A DNA stretch of 64,000 bases from Nephrocerus scutellatus (GCA_947095585.1 OX352763.1:39172010-39236009); one strand, 5' to 3'. Counted from the first letter of the stretch, positions 23,160 to 34,335 are shown. Program-made: numbers and translations. The notes: generated by a model not told the origin, from the sequence alone.

Positions 23160-25225
23160 TTGGCTATATTGAAGAAAATAGTAATGAATGATGAAAGTAA
23201 TAACAACACCAATATTCCCCTCAATGGGGATTGTAGCATCACAAACAATTGTGCTATAATTGAGCCAGATTTAAGAGTGATGCACATAAATAAAATAAGT
23301 TTACGTAATATATTAACTGAAGTTGAACTTATAGATCACCGATATACTGTCGATGTGATTATTTTAACTGAAACTTGGTTCACTGATAATTTAAATAATT
23401 TTTATTATATACAATTTAATTGATTTTAACAGCTTTTAAGAAGTTTTAAAAAAGCATACGATTAAAATAACAAAATCAATTAAAACTCAAAGAAAGCAAA
23501 GAAACACCCAACAAACAATTATTCATGCTCTCGATACGATACTCTGAGTTATTAGCGATGCGATGGACAATGTTTCTAATAAAAAAGCATCAACTATTTT
23601 TCATATCTATTTTATTAATGTAACTCAAAACTTATTAAATTCTCATCCCTCTTGCATTAATGATTTCTCGAGAACAAATTATGAGATTTCATCCCCGTTT
23701 AGTCTTTACCGTGTAGAAGAAAACGAAGTTAGTAACACCATAGAGATCTTGAAATCTAGATCTGCCATTGACGTTGATGGTATATCATCTAAATTCTAAA
23801 GTATTAAAATATTTTGCCTGTAAATTGAAAATAGTGCTTACCAAACTTCTGAACAAATTATTTGAATCGGAGAATTTCCAGGCTTGCCTAAAAACAGCTA
23901 AAGTTATACCAATTTTAATGACTGTAAACGAACTTCAAGCACACAATTATAGACCAATTTCCCTTTTACCTGCCATTGATCTACGAAAAAACAATTCTGT
24001 CTAGGCTATAAAATTTCCTTACTGGTAATCAGATTCTTAATGGTTATCAATTCGGGTTTCAAACCTGATCAAGTACTTTAGCTGGATGCTTGAACTGGAC
24101 TGATCTAATTACTAAAAGTTAAGATAAAGGGAGAAAATGTGCGTGCCTACTCTTAGATTAAAAAAAGGGAATTCGATTGTGTTAACCATGATATATTATT
24201 GTTAAAGAAGTTGCAAAAACTGAATTTTAATTTATTGCAACTTAAATTATTTCATAGTAAATTGCATGGAAGAAGGCAAATAGTAGTTGTGAATGGGATA
24301 GAAAGCGAAGAGTTGACCTTATATTGCGGAGTACCACAGGGCTCAATTTTAGGGCCTTGTCTTTTCAAAATTTGCATCAATGATATATTTGATTTAAATT
24401 TAAATTGACAATCCAGCTGTTTCCCGATGACGCTGTTATACTTCATTCAGCCGCTACACTAAATTATCTATTTGAAATTATGAATTCTAATTTAAGTCCA
24501 ATTAATGAATGGCTAAAGATTAACCATTTATTGCTGAACTCGGATAAGACAAAGTACATAGTATTTGGAAAGCATGCGAGGGATAAATATGATCAAGTTC
24601 TTTATAATAATAAACTGATTGAAAAGGTTTTCAATTATAATTATCTTGGATTGACAATTGATTCAAAGTATAGACTGGCAAGAACATATACATAACATTA
24701 AAAAATCGATCAGTCCTTATATTTTTGTTATCAAATGAATAAGAAACTCAGTACAACAGAAATAATTAATGCTCATTTATAATTCGTACATTCATTCTCG
24801 TTTATTATTTTTAAACCCTCTTTGGAGCGGTGCAACGAATTGAAAATAATCCGAAAAAGAGATCTAAAGTTTATTAAGGGTGTATCTATTCGGTTTCCAT
24901 AGGCAAGCTTATTCGCAGAATATGATTCGCTGCCATTTATTAATAAACGCGAATTGATAATTTGTTTTTATTAGATTGTTAATAATTTGTTAGTACACAA
25001 CCTATTAATTATTAAATCAGGTGACAACTATCACTACAATTTGAAAAATGCATTAAGTTACAGCAGAGACTTCTTTAGTAAAAATCTTTGTATTTATAGA
25101 GGGATTCCATTCTTCAATACCTTAACAAGTGAAATTAAAAATCTTCGTTCAATTAAAATCTTCAAAGAAAAAGCTAAACAATTTATGCAATTAAACAGCT
25201 TTTATTTATTCAACGATAAATAAAA
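23160..25225 (+). mobile_element. CR1/Jockey-like LINE, near full-length ORF2, dead
   Basis: Plus-strand segments in order: an endonuclease start with LTEVELIDHRYTVDVIILTE and TWF (23310-23385); pre-RT NTIEILKSRSAIDVDGISSK (23735-23796); RT AHNYRPISLLPAI (23940-23985); YCGVPQGSILGPCLFKICIN (24324-24382); a damaged catalytic box reading FPDDAVIL (24421) where F-A-D-D is expected; then HLLLNSDKTKYIVFG and NYLGLTIDSKYRL; and a C-terminal YRGIPFFNTLTSEIKNLRSI (25098-25157). Several stops and frameshifts lie between them. Unusually AT-rich codons, unlike the 3.6/15 kb family, mark it as a separate lineage. Confidence 0.8.
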
Positions 25226-25560
25226 ATTCCAAAAAAAATATTTTGTGGTATCTGGTGTACCTTTCTCTTACTGATGCCTTCTAGGATCTTTATCAAAAAA
25301 CGTCTTTCTTAGGGAATCATTATAGGAGGTTTTATTAACTCTTAAACACTTTTGATAATCTTTAAAGTTATTAAAACGTTCTTATAAGCTCGCTTTCGTG
25401 TATGTCTGTCTGTTCGGGTGGAATTTTGTAATTGATTTTAAACTAACTTCCCATTGAGCAAAAGACTTGAAACTTTAGACATATCTCAGAACTTAATAAA
25501 CATTGCCTATCACAAAACAACAAAAAAACAGCGAATTTGTAATTTGTTTCAGATCAGAGC
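25226..25560. other. No recognised gene
   Basis: AT-rich spacer downstream of the LINE; no feature seen. Confidence 0.5.
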
Positions 25561-25566
25561 AGACTA

Positions 25567-25833
25567 CTACGCACAATAGTAAACATTTAAAATAAAAAAT
25601 GTATTTTTATTAGTTAACTTGTTTTCTAAAATAGTATTATTTTTGAATACGAAATTTGCTCTATATTTATATACATTTATTAGGTTTAACAAATTCTTAT
25701 TACCACTTGGAAGCGGACTAAATAACTTTAGACCTTTATACAGCAAATTGTTTTGTGTATGGCCTCTATTATATAGTGGTAGACGTAAGTCGCCGAAGGT
25801 CCTTCGATTATACCTGTAATTTATTAAATTCAT
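25567..25833 (-). pseudogene. LINE C-terminal fragment, minus strand
   Basis: An 88-codon frame reads NRRTFGDLRLPLYNRGHTQN and then LLYKGLKLFSPLPSGNKNLL. This resembles the C-terminal tail of CR1-like LINEs ('Q-x-S-L-F-Y-K-G-L-x-L-F-N-x-L-P'). Compare IYRGIPFFNTLTSEIKNL at the end of the plus-strand element at 25.1 kb. It is therefore probably the 3' end of a related, oppositely oriented copy. Confidence 0.5.
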
Positions 25834-25839
25834 GTGTAT

Positions 25840-26572
25840 GCAACGTTGTTTTGCACCTATTCAAGGCACAGTTTTTGCTTTTATTTTATTTTTAGAATCA
25901 TGACATTGAATTTTAGCTGTTGACACTGCAATTTTTTTTGCATAGTCGTTTCACATCAATTGACATTGCTCTTCATTTTTTCTATTATCTTAGTCGTTTC
26001 TTACTCCCTTCCTACTACAAGCAAAGATAATAAATACCTACATGTCTTACGCTTATGGATAGATCCTATGTTCACAAAATTATTTGCTGTATTTATATGC
26101 CATGTGTTGTCAAATTATGTAATTAAAAATAATTCTATACACAAATCTAAAATATAGGTACAATTAACAATTCACACTCAAGTGCACTTATTCTTTTTTT
26201 GTTTGTCTACTATATTTCACCAATATATTTCGACATTTAAATTTTGCGTTCCTTATATCAACTACACCCAAATACTTTTTAATAAAATGGATCAAATATC
26301 TTTGAAATTATTAAGTTTACATAATTCGAAGATGGTCAGGCAAGCAAATCGAGCAGGCAGATGAAATTCGATATTCCTCAATGCAATGCATGGGCATGCG
26401 ACATCTGTATATTATATGATCTGTACTACAAGGGTATCTACACATGTTTATGATTGCCAAACAATAGCTAAAATGTGGAAGAATAATCGTATTATACTCG
26501 TAGATATATTTTGTACAGAACTCGTTGATCTAATTTTCCTGATTCTCCGAAGAAAGCCAGCCAGTATTTCTA
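25840..26572. other. AT-rich spacer before the mariner
   Basis: No domain in frames of up to 73 codons. Flanks the mariner insertion site. Confidence 0.5.
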
Positions 26573-26574
26573 TA

Positions 26575-27854
26575 TGGTTTTCCACTAAGAGGTTTCATTT
26601 TGAATAGCCTGTTGCTTGGGCAGCTGTCAGTTTTGAAGGTGTCATCTTTTGACATTTGACAAGTAAAAACTACGCCACTACTAAAAATGGTACGATACAC
26701 GCTTCAACAATGCATTGAAATTGTTAAAATTCACTACATAAATGGTGAAAATTTTGCAGTCACAGTTCGCAAAACTAAAGCAATTTTTGGTCGTCGTGAA
26801 GCACCTTCTCGGCCGGCAATAGTGAAACTGGTGGTAGAATTTGAGCTGTTGGGACAAGTTAGTGATGTGCAGAATCGAAACCGTGTGCGTCGCTCAAGAA
26901 CAACTGAGAATATTGCTGCTGTAGCCCGTAGTGCTGAAGATAACCCAGGTTTTTCGATTCCTCGTCGATCTTTGGAATTAGACATTCCACAAAAGACATT
27001 ACAACGTATTTTGCATAAAGACTTAGGTCTTAATGCTTTTAAAGTTCAGTTAACACAAGAACTCAAACCGGTCGATCACCATAAACGTCGTATCATCGCT
27101 GATTGGGTCCTTCAAAAGCATCAAAATGATGCGGATTTTCATCGAAAAATCATATTCAGTGATGAGGCTCATTTTCACCTCGAAGGCTACGTTAATAAAC
27201 AGAATTGTCATAATTGTGGCTCAGAAAATCCAAGAATGATTGTTGAAAAGCCACTCCATCCACAACTTGTCACTGTTTGGTGCGGTTTTTGGGCTGGCGG
27301 TGTGATTGGACCTTACTTTTTCGAAAATGAGGCTGGTACAATTGTTACGGTGAATGGATTGCGCTACCAAGCTATGATTAATGATTTTTTATGGCCGGAA
27401 TTGGATGATATTGATGTGGATGACGTTTATTTACAGCAAGACGGCGCTACGTGCCGCATAAGCAAAGAAACAATCGGAATTTTGCAAGAAAAGTTTCCTG
27501 ACCGTGTTATTTCCCGAAGAGGTGATCACAATTGGCCACCGAGATCTTGTGATTTAACACCTTTAGACTTTATTCTTTGGGGCCACGTGAAAGATAAGGT
27601 CTATGCCAATGCTCCACAATCGATTCAAGACCTTGAAGATGGAATTCGTGAAGTTATCGAGGACATACAGCCGCAAATGTGCGAATTGGTCATGGAAAAC
27701 TTCATGAAAAGGATATGGTGCTGCAAGCGTAGCCGTGGCGGCCATTTGGCTGGCATACCTTCCTCTGTATAATGAAATAGACGTTCATTGATTTATCTTA
27801 AAAAATACTGGTTTTTTTTAATATCACAATGAGACTTCTTATTGGAAAACCCTT
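26575..27854 (+). mobile_element. Intact DD41D (rosa-like) mariner, about 1.28 kb
   Basis: Flanked by TA on both sides (26573-26574 and 27855-27856). The left end reads TGGTTTTCCACTAAGAGGTT and the right end, reverse complemented, reads GGGTTTTCCAATAAGAAGTC. The two terminal inverted repeats agree over about 28 bases with roughly five mismatches. Between them is one uninterrupted 361-codon transposase. Length, TA duplication and termini are normal for the Tc1/mariner superfamily. Confidence 0.88.
26687..27772 (+). CDS. Mariner transposase, DD41D type
   Basis: A 361-residue transposase that would cut and paste the surrounding element in the nucleus, using two metal ions held by an acidic triad. 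Residues 5-55 form the first helix-turn-helix and about 70-125 the second (SIPRRSLELDIPQKTLQRIL), which bind the terminal repeats. Catalytic residues are D159 (IIFSDEAHF), D252 (VYLQQDGATC) and D294 (LTPLDFILWG). The 41 residues between D252 and D294 define the DD41D group, first described as 'rosa' in a tephritid. The ATG lies 112 bases inside the left terminus, the normal place. There are no stops or frameshifts. One oddity is ATCRIS after D252, where relatives usually have a histidine (A-T-C-H-T/S). The C-terminus is a basic CKRSRGG-type tail. It could be active, but the mismatched terminal repeats suggest some age. Confidence 0.9.
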   Translation: MVRYTLQQCIEIVKIHYINGENFAVTVRKTKAIFGRREAPSRPAIVKLVVEFELLGQVSDVQNRNRVRRSRTTENIAAVARSAEDNPGFSIPRRSLELDIPQKTLQRILHKDLGLNAFKVQLTQELKPVDHHKRRIIADWVLQKHQNDADFHRKIIFSDEAHFHLEGYVNKQNCHNCGSENPRMIVEKPLHPQLVTVWCGFWAGGVIGPYFFENEAGTIVTVNGLRYQAMINDFLWPELDDIDVDDVYLQQDGATCRISKETIGILQEKFPDRVISRRGDHNWPPRSCDLTPLDFILWGHVKDKVYANAPQSIQDLEDGIREVIEDIQPQMCELVMENFMKRIWCCKRSRGGHLAGIPSSV

Positions 27855-27959
27855 TAGATGGGAATCAAACTGTAGTGTACACAACCAATTATTTTATCTC
27901 CTCAACACATTGACCATTTATAGCAAAGTTTACACTGAAATTTTTCCTATTAACACACA

Positions 27960-28310
27960 TGTTTGTTTTTAGACAGGCAATGAAACATTCCGTACATTTC
28001 ACTCTGACTGATAGTCTAACCAACACTTATGTCCTTTCCGCTGAGATATATAAGAGAATATAAAATCTGCAAAAGGGCATACATTGGAATGCATCTCATT
28101 GGAAAGAAACTCATTTATATCAAGTAAAAGTCGGAGTAAAACTCGCAGAACTGTCCTTGTGGTATGCCCATGTGATTCAGTTGCGGATTTGAACACGATC
28201 CTTTGATACGTTCTTTCTCGGTTCTTCTGTGTAAATAACTTTTTAACCACTCGAGTTCTTTTTCATTAACAACATATTTATAAAGTTTACCCGCCAATCT
28301 CCAATTCTTT
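27960..28310 (-). pseudogene. LINE RT fragment, frameshifted
   Basis: The minus strand reads AGKLYKYVVNEKELEWLKSY and LHRRTE, then NHMGIPQGQF (motif B, where G-V-P-Q-G-S is expected). A shifted frame continues with LLLDINEFLSNEMHSNVCPF and ADF (motif C, F-A-D-D decayed). The order is that of a CR1/Jockey-type RT around motifs B and C. Confidence 0.65.
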
Positions 28311-28640
28311 ACAAATGCACTCAGTTCGTTCGGTTTAACAATTCTTCAATACTGCCGGGATTCTGAGACAACAAATCCAGACGAACCAGATGAACAACAA
28401 TGTTTCCTTGAATATGGCACTGAATTCAAGGAGCTCCCATACAAACTTAAATTAGTTTAGATGGAGCCTGTGGAACTCAAGTACTTTACAGTCTAACGTC
28501 TAAATCGTCTAAAGAATAGCATAGCAAGAGGATAGCTTAGAGGACGGTTAAGGTTTTGATTTCAATTTTTCGAAAGTAAAAACCTTAAACCTGAAAACCA
28601 CCTATATACATATGTAGATATGTCTGATAACTAACTAAAA
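28311..28640. other. Intron-like sequence, minus-strand gene
   Basis: No coding signal. If the exon at 28646-29195 is real, this stretch lies in the intron after it. Confidence 0.35.
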
Positions 28641-28645
28641 CAAAC

Positions 28646-29195
28646 CTTGGGGTCCTTTGAGTAATTCCAATTCTATTGTGTAATCCCAACAATCGAGACT
28701 GTTCAATTTCGACAGAGACGACAGACTGGGGCTGCAATTGGTAAACGATTCGTTGACGTCGCCATTTAATGCGGCAGACGACGGTGTCAATGCGGGTGGA
28801 ATGCGTCTGATGAAGTTTGGTAAATCCCAAGAGCGATTGGCATTTTCATCTTTCGTAAGAATCGATCGATCGATGAGGCCTCCGCCAATATCATTGGTGG
28901 TATTCTTGGCGTTTTCAATAGCTCTTTCCAAAATCCGCTGCTGATAATCATGACCATTTGTCGTCGTCGTTGTCATCATTGTTGTCAAATTGTTTGTAGC
29001 ATGGCTGATGCCATTGGTACCGTTGGACATTTTTGCAGTGCAGCTGCCATTTAGTGCTGCAGTGCTTTTGGCCAAATACGCCAACGAGCTAAATGGTTTG
29101 CTGTGCACAACGCCATTGCTTACTACAGTTGCTGCCGTAGAGCTCGAGCAACTTGTGGTGTCCTTGCCCAAATCGAAGACTCTGTTTGAGTTCAT
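28646..29195 (-). CDS. First coding exon of a probable host gene (possible PDZ protein)
   Basis: Starts at an ATG with a good fly context (ACAAAAATG) at 29195 and stays open for 183 codons. It ends at CCCCAAG/GTTTGT, a consensus splice donor (GT at 28645-28644), in phase 1; reading on into the intron meets a stop 11 bases later. The protein is serine-, threonine- and asparagine-rich (TNNLTTMMTTTTTNG), with a conserved-looking block ERAIENAKNT and DRSILTKDENANRSWDLPNF. The last residues DYTIELELLKGPQG look like the first strand and 'K-G-P-x-G' loop of a PDZ domain, which would continue in the next exon. I could not find that exon; it may lie beyond intervening transposons or outside the window. 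It is one of few windows of non-repetitive, balanced-composition coding sequence here. I do not recognise the gene; PDZ is a suggestion. Confidence 0.65.
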
Positions 29196-29224
29196 TTTTG
29201 TTCAGTGGGTTAAATATATTTTTT

Positions 29225-29250
29225 CTGTTACACTAACTGACGCAAAAGAA
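29225..29250 (-). promoter_or_regulatory. Candidate initiator for the 28.6-kb exon
   Basis: On the minus strand the sequence GCGTCAGTTAGTG at about 29231-29243 contains TCAGTT, the consensus fly initiator, about 45 bases before the ATG. No TATA box is evident upstream. This would give a short leader; a longer spliced leader is equally possible. Confidence 0.35.
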
Positions 29251-31312
29251 CGAAATCTTTCACATTTTGCACACACGCACACAATTTTTGTTTCTGCACT
29301 TTACAGAGCATACATTTTTTTATCATTTTCTTTGCTAACACTTGGAATTACTCGAGATTCACTGAGCAATTAATAATTAACAGAATAAAACAGGAAAACG
29401 ACGGACGTAGGCGCATCTCTTTACAATCCGAGTCCATTCAGCTCTGTAATGTAACAAGAACAACACAACAACAAAACAACGATAACAATAAAAACAAAAT
29501 CACACAACTAAGCCCTTCAGGGCGGATGTCTTCAAATTGTTAAGATCCCGAGCTGTATCGGCCAATGCCAGCATCACCATCATCATCAGTGCCGCAAGGC
29601 AACCACTAGGAGCTTTGGTCGGTTGGCGGTGTTGCGGCGTCGGCAAAGAACAGCCAAGAACACGAAACTAAAGTCAATGCACTGAAATTGCCTTGAATTC
29701 CACAACCAACGGATGATGCTCTGGATGGAGCGCGCCTCGTCTAAGTTATCCGCCGCTTGACTGCTGGCCTGCAATTGAGATTGCGAGTAAAAGAACCACC
29801 AAACGAACGAGTTTTACGTTACGAAGGCGCCTTTTGCTGCTCCCGTGTTATTCTCCTTCGACGTGTCACTCGAAATGTTTTTGCATAAATCCCAATGCAG
29901 ATTCTGGTTTGAAACTCCAATCCGGATCCCCGATTCCCATTAGACTAAAATTTTTATCGAATGTACCGCGGTCTTGCAGAATGTTATGTTATCATGAAAG
30001 TGAAAAAGGCTGACGCAGCGCGAACAACAAACGAGCCCGATGTATCCAACAGCAAGTCCAATCTTCGACTGGTTCGTCGCAGATTGTGCAGCGAAAATTC
30101 AAGCGAAGCCGATGAACGACTACGGATTGAATGGATACAGATACAGATACAGACGGCGCTGGTTGTGTGTGGCTCTACGAAACGAACCACGATCCACGAC
30201 AGCAACAGCAATGAAGAATGTGACTATGAGCCGCATGGTTCGTTTAATACCACGATGATGAAGAAGATGGTGATTGGGGCTCGTGGAAGTGGACACAACC
30301 GCAACAGATGAATGCTGTCGAACAAAATAAGAACAGAATAAGCGTAGCAAGCGTAAGAGCACCGAGCAAGTGCAGCCACCTCTATCTCATTTGACCAGCA
30401 CAGGCCGGCAAGCACCTGAGCGCTGAGCTGCACCTGAATAGTTCTGCCGTGCGTCCGGCGGATCGCCACATCGACAGCTGATACCAAGCGAGTGACACAT
30501 GTTGGGTCTTGTGTGGTGTCAGGTGTGGTATCGCCGTTGTTGCCGGTGTATTTATGTTGTTCCACAACATATACCACAATAAGTCTCACAATATATTCCA
30601 CATCGCTCATTCAAACTCAACCTCTCCGTCAGCCATTTCATCGATAATTCTTTTCTCAATGAAATTTGCTTTAGCTGTCGGCCGAAATTCCAAATATTGG
30701 ATTTTGATTTTTTTTTTCTATGGAACATTTACATATTAGTTAGATGTTTTTTGCTGAAAGCAACAACGCCATGTATTGCATTCCAATCGGATAAATTTAT
30801 TTCCAACTTTTTCTAAAAGTAGAACTGTTTCTATTCCGTAGGTGTTTACCACCAGAGTAACTATAAAGTTGTATATTTTAATTTCTGGGGGTTGTCACCT
30901 TGGTCGTTGTCTTGGAAATAATTTTCATACCAATTCCTTTTTCTATGTTCAATAAAATGCAAACATCAACATATACTAAGGTAAACATATTAATAACTCT
31001 CACATTCCGATAAGTTGAATCGTCATTGCGATATAATTAAATGCATACGTTCTAACTTAACCAATGTTCGCGCTGTTACACCTTGTAACACACTGTAGGG
31101 CTAAACATCAACAGTGTTGTATTTTCAAAATAACAATGCGTATCGACATGGACGTAAAAAACTTGTAATTGTGAGAATAAATTTAATGAACGGATCAATT
31201 ATTACGAGTCCTACTACCAAATAAATTTAACAATAAAAATAATAAAAAAAAATTAAAAAAATATATTTTTTGCAGTAATTTTCAGTTGGAACATCGTTTA
31301 ATGTATGTATTT
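29251..31312. other. Upstream region of the 28.6-kb exon
   Basis: Repeat-poor, moderately GC-richer sequence to about 30700, with CAACAACAA, CATCACCATCATCATCA and GATACAGATACAGATACAG microrepeats. Overlapping frames of up to 128 codons run on both strands at 29.96-30.61 kb and show no domain; I treat them as chance. From 30700 it becomes AT-rich spacer. The region may include promoter or leader exons of the minus-strand gene. Confidence 0.4.
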
Positions 31313-31376
31313 ATACGGGATGTATCAGTTTAGATGGTAAATAGTAAAAGGGGTGATTCCTTGGTTAATTATGAGA

Positions 31377-32365
31377 AACAAGTAAATGTAAAAAAACTTC
31401 GTTTTCGTGTACAAACTTTTATATATGCACACAGTCGTTTATTATTTGGTAATAATCGCCAAAATATATGTTTTTTATGTTAGGAGGTTTTCAAGGAATT
31501 TTCTTTTTTCCATGCTTCACACGCGCCACACGCGACCCGCGACAAACGTCAAAAGCGGGATATCAAAATGAGCCCATGACATTGAGCCGCTCACAAAATT
31601 TCAGCCCTTTAGGTCGTGCGAAAGGTGATTAAAAAAGACCTAAAAAAAACGAGAAAATAGCGCGATTTCAAACCATCATACGTCCACAAGCGACACGTGA
31701 AACATAAAAAATTATATTTTGGATTTGGATACTCACAAAATTTCAACCCTCTATGTCGTGTGGAAGGTGACTAAAAAGGACTTAAAAAAGTCGAAAAAAA
31801 TTCAACCCATCAACCACCGGCCACCCGCGACACGTCATACTCAGAATATATTTTTGGACTCACTCTCAAAAAAAACTCACAAAATTTCCGCTCTCTACGT
31901 CATGTAGCAGTTGGTTAAAGATGACCTCTATAAAGTCGAAAAAAAAATTTAGTTCTCTAGGTCGTGTGGAAGTTGGTTAAAAAGGACCTTAATGAAGTCG
32001 AACAAAAAATTCAACACATCACACGCGCTACACGCGGCACGCTAAGCGCGACATATTCGGAATATAAAAAACACTATTTTGGACTTAGACACTTACAAAA
32101 TTTCAACTCTCTAGGTTATGTGGAAGCTGGTTAAAAAGGACTTAAAAAAAACGAAAAAAAACTTGAACCTTTCAGACGCGCCACACGCGGGACGCAACAC
32201 GCGGGACGCAACACGCGGAATATAAAAAATGATATTTTAGACTTAGACAAGTACTCTTTTAAACTTAGACACTAACAAAATATAAGCTCTCTAGGTCCCG
32301 TGGAAGGTGGTTAAAAAGAACCCTAAAGTAGTCGAAAATTCAGACAAAAAGGGGTCAAGTCAAGT
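31377..32365 (+). repeat. Unclassified element with internal repeats, copy 2
   Basis: Starts GAAACAAGTAAATGTAAAAA and ends CAGACAAAAAGGGGTCAAGT, like the copy at 21156. About six units of roughly 120-170 bases repeat a TCACAAAATTTCAACCCTCT block, AGGTCGTGTGGAAGGTGGTT, an AAAAAGTCGAAAAAAA run and GC-rich CACACGCGCCACACGCG blocks. The number of units, not the ends, differs between the copies. No ORF was found. Confidence 0.75.
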
Positions 32366-32439
32366 TAAATACAAGTTTAGAAAATAGTACGAGTAGGAGA
32401 ATTCAGGATTATTTTACTGGTTCTCACATACTACCATAA

Positions 32440-32810
32440 CGGCTTGTAACGGATATCTGCAACTTTTGACGAATCACCTGCCATAATTGATGGAAGACGT
32501 CCCATAACTAACTCAAATCAACCTGTTTTCTTAGCTATATGGTGCTTCTTGCCACAGCTGACATAATGTTACTGCATTTTTAAGTGAACATTATAAAAAC
32601 CGAAGGATTGGTAGAAACAGTTTGGTATTTTGGCCGCCTAGGTCACTGGATTTAACTCTTCTAGATTTTTTTATGTTTGGAAGAATGAAAGAGCTGGTAT
32701 ATTTCACAGAAATAGAAATCAGGACGGAGGATTGAACATTGAGCTCAGACGATTGCAATGTACTGCCTCAAACATGCCCGAAAAGTTAAAATTCATTTTA
32801 CAAACTTTTT
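32440..32810 (+). pseudogene. Transposase C-terminal remnant
   Basis: Frames encode RRIGRNSLVYW-like sequence, then WPPRSLDLTLLDFFMFGRMK and ELVYFTEIEI across a frameshift (about 32600-32720). The W-P-P-R-S-x-D-L-T-x-L-D-F block is the third catalytic-aspartate region of Tc1/mariner-type transposases. Stops throughout; no N-terminus. Confidence 0.6.
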
Positions 32811-33190
32811 ATTTTAACCCTGCTCCTGTTATCAGAATGCACAGACATTGTGCTATCGATTTGTAGGAAATTGAATAGGCTTTAATGCTGCATCAGTCAA
32901 ATAAAACTTATCGGAGATTATTTTTCGAGATAATCACGTTTGGAAATAAAATTTAAAAAAAAATTGGTGATTTGACGACGTTAATGCTTTTAAGATTAAA
33001 AAAATATTTACATCGTTTGATCTTACAGATTTAATTTTCTTTCAAAAAAGACCTACAGGGAGGGACCTTTTAGCTAGAAGCGTTCAAGAGTTACATTTTG
33101 TGACGTGTTGCTGGGTCAAAAATACGTTTCTTTGTATTATAACGCTACGCACATCGCACAGGGTGAAAATAGACCACCTATGTGCTATGT

Positions 33191-33620
33191 TCACATCTTA
33201 TGGCCGTCGCTGTCTCACTGTTGATAAAAATTGCAGCGTTAACTGGTAAAAATTTACTTTTATCGTTTGCTTATGCTACAGACTATCCTGGTATATTAAC
33301 AAAAATTATAAGGAAGGCATTGAGAATATTGATCAGGTCTCTTCTGATTTATCTTCTCATCAACAGATATTCGTGTTACATGACTTGGATTTACCTAAAA
33401 TCTATTAGCGCTGGATCAATAAGCTCTTGTTGCCAATAATATCCATCGGTGCAACAAATAGCTTTGGTTGTTGGCTAAGAGATGCATTTCTATATCTACC
33501 ATTAATCTACCACATTACTAGAAGGGCAAACGACATAATAATCCGGCATATTTAGCCATCATCAGCAGAATAGAGGGAATAACACAAAAAGCATCAGAAT
33601 TGCAAGTGGCCGCAACTATC
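33191..33620. other. Unassigned
   Basis: An 85-codon plus-strand frame (33182-33439) shows a leucine-rich, possibly RT-derived sequence but no clear motif. No assignment made. Confidence 0.35.
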
Positions 33621-33624
33621 TCTG

Positions 33625-34042
33625 ACTAGTGGAAGTGCGATCAAACCTCACCGTGGTGGCCACCGGTAATTTTTCTCCAATACAGGAAAAGCTGAATAAT
33701 CGGGCTAGTCCCTTCAAAGTAAGGTTGGCGCGAGGCCAATAATCTCGCCCGTAAAAAAAATTATCATGTAACCCAAAATCAGCTCCAGATGCACTAATCA
33801 ACGACGACGAACACGGCAACGAAAACGGCTAAACGATTTAAGAATTTTCTCATGGAACGTATGCTTACTCACCGTTATCGGCCTAAAATCAGTAAATGAA
33901 CGGCTATGTACCCTTCGTGTGCGGGCAGATTTAAAAACATAAGCCTCATTCACGCACCTACAGAGGATTCCCCAGATGATGAAAAAGAAGAATTCTTTGA
34001 ATCAGTCGGACGTGAACTTCATGCCTGCCTTTGATCCTATTT
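33625..34042 (+). pseudogene. RTE-like LINE 5' end and endonuclease start, copy 1
   Basis: 33625-33840 is a non-coding leader shared with 63480-63720. Then frames encode RLNDLRIFSWNVCLLTV, NERLCTLRVRADFK and NISLIHAPTEDSPDDEKEEF with FESVGRELHACL. The 'N-I-S-L-I-x-x-H-A-P-T-E' block is typical of RTE apurinic endonucleases. It is frameshifted and ends abruptly where a Helitron-like fragment begins. Confidence 0.65.
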
Positions 34043-34045
34043 CAT

Positions 34046-34335
34046 TTTGCTATTTATTTTTCACACGCCCATACACGTAAGTGACTGTTTCATACAATAT
34101 AACCTAGCTTCGAAAGGAGCTGTTTTACACACTAGTGAGTTAACACATAAAATACTTTTGTTATTTACTGCAGCGGACACACATTTCCAGAGTAATTTGC
34201 ATTACGCATAACATGTTTAGCAGAAAAAACCGGTTTTGGTCGTGTAAAAAATAGCGTACATTACTCGCAAGAAAAGTGCTCATCGTCCGTAATCTTCAAT
34301 TTCCTCGCTCGTTATAAAATATACTATTCTGAGTT
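34046..34335 (-). mobile_element. Helitron 3'-region fragment, minus strand
   Basis: TTTTTCACACGCCCATACAC and GTGACTGTTTC here match the reverse complement of 13260-13310 in the Helitron. The match continues through AAAACCGGTTT and AAGTGCTCATCGT to about 34330. Terminal structures are absent, so it is a truncated piece. Confidence 0.65.

Larger units (their letters stand above)
31316..33190 (+). mobile_element. Decayed Tc1/mariner-type DNA transposon with an insert
   Basis: The left end (31316-31366) carries GGGATGTATCAGTTTAGATG and AAAAGGGGTGATTCCTTGG, the reverse complement of the right ends seen at 40.70-40.76 kb and 59.65-59.71 kb. Transposase remains lie at 32440-32800. The 3' non-coding part (32810-33190) matches 59.0-59.6 kb; its right terminus is missing. 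The unclassified repeat element at 31377-32365 is inserted next to the left end. Confidence 0.65.

Noticed and set aside
29961..30610. Overlapping ORFs of 75-128 codons on both strands
   Set aside because: Frames overlap on both strands in GC-richer, repeat-poor DNA, which produces long chance ORFs. Only the 28.6-29.2 kb exon has a start context and splice site.
33182..33439. 85-codon ORF as an RT fragment
   Set aside because: AYATDYPGI vaguely recalls an RT motif C, but no neighbouring RT block supports it.
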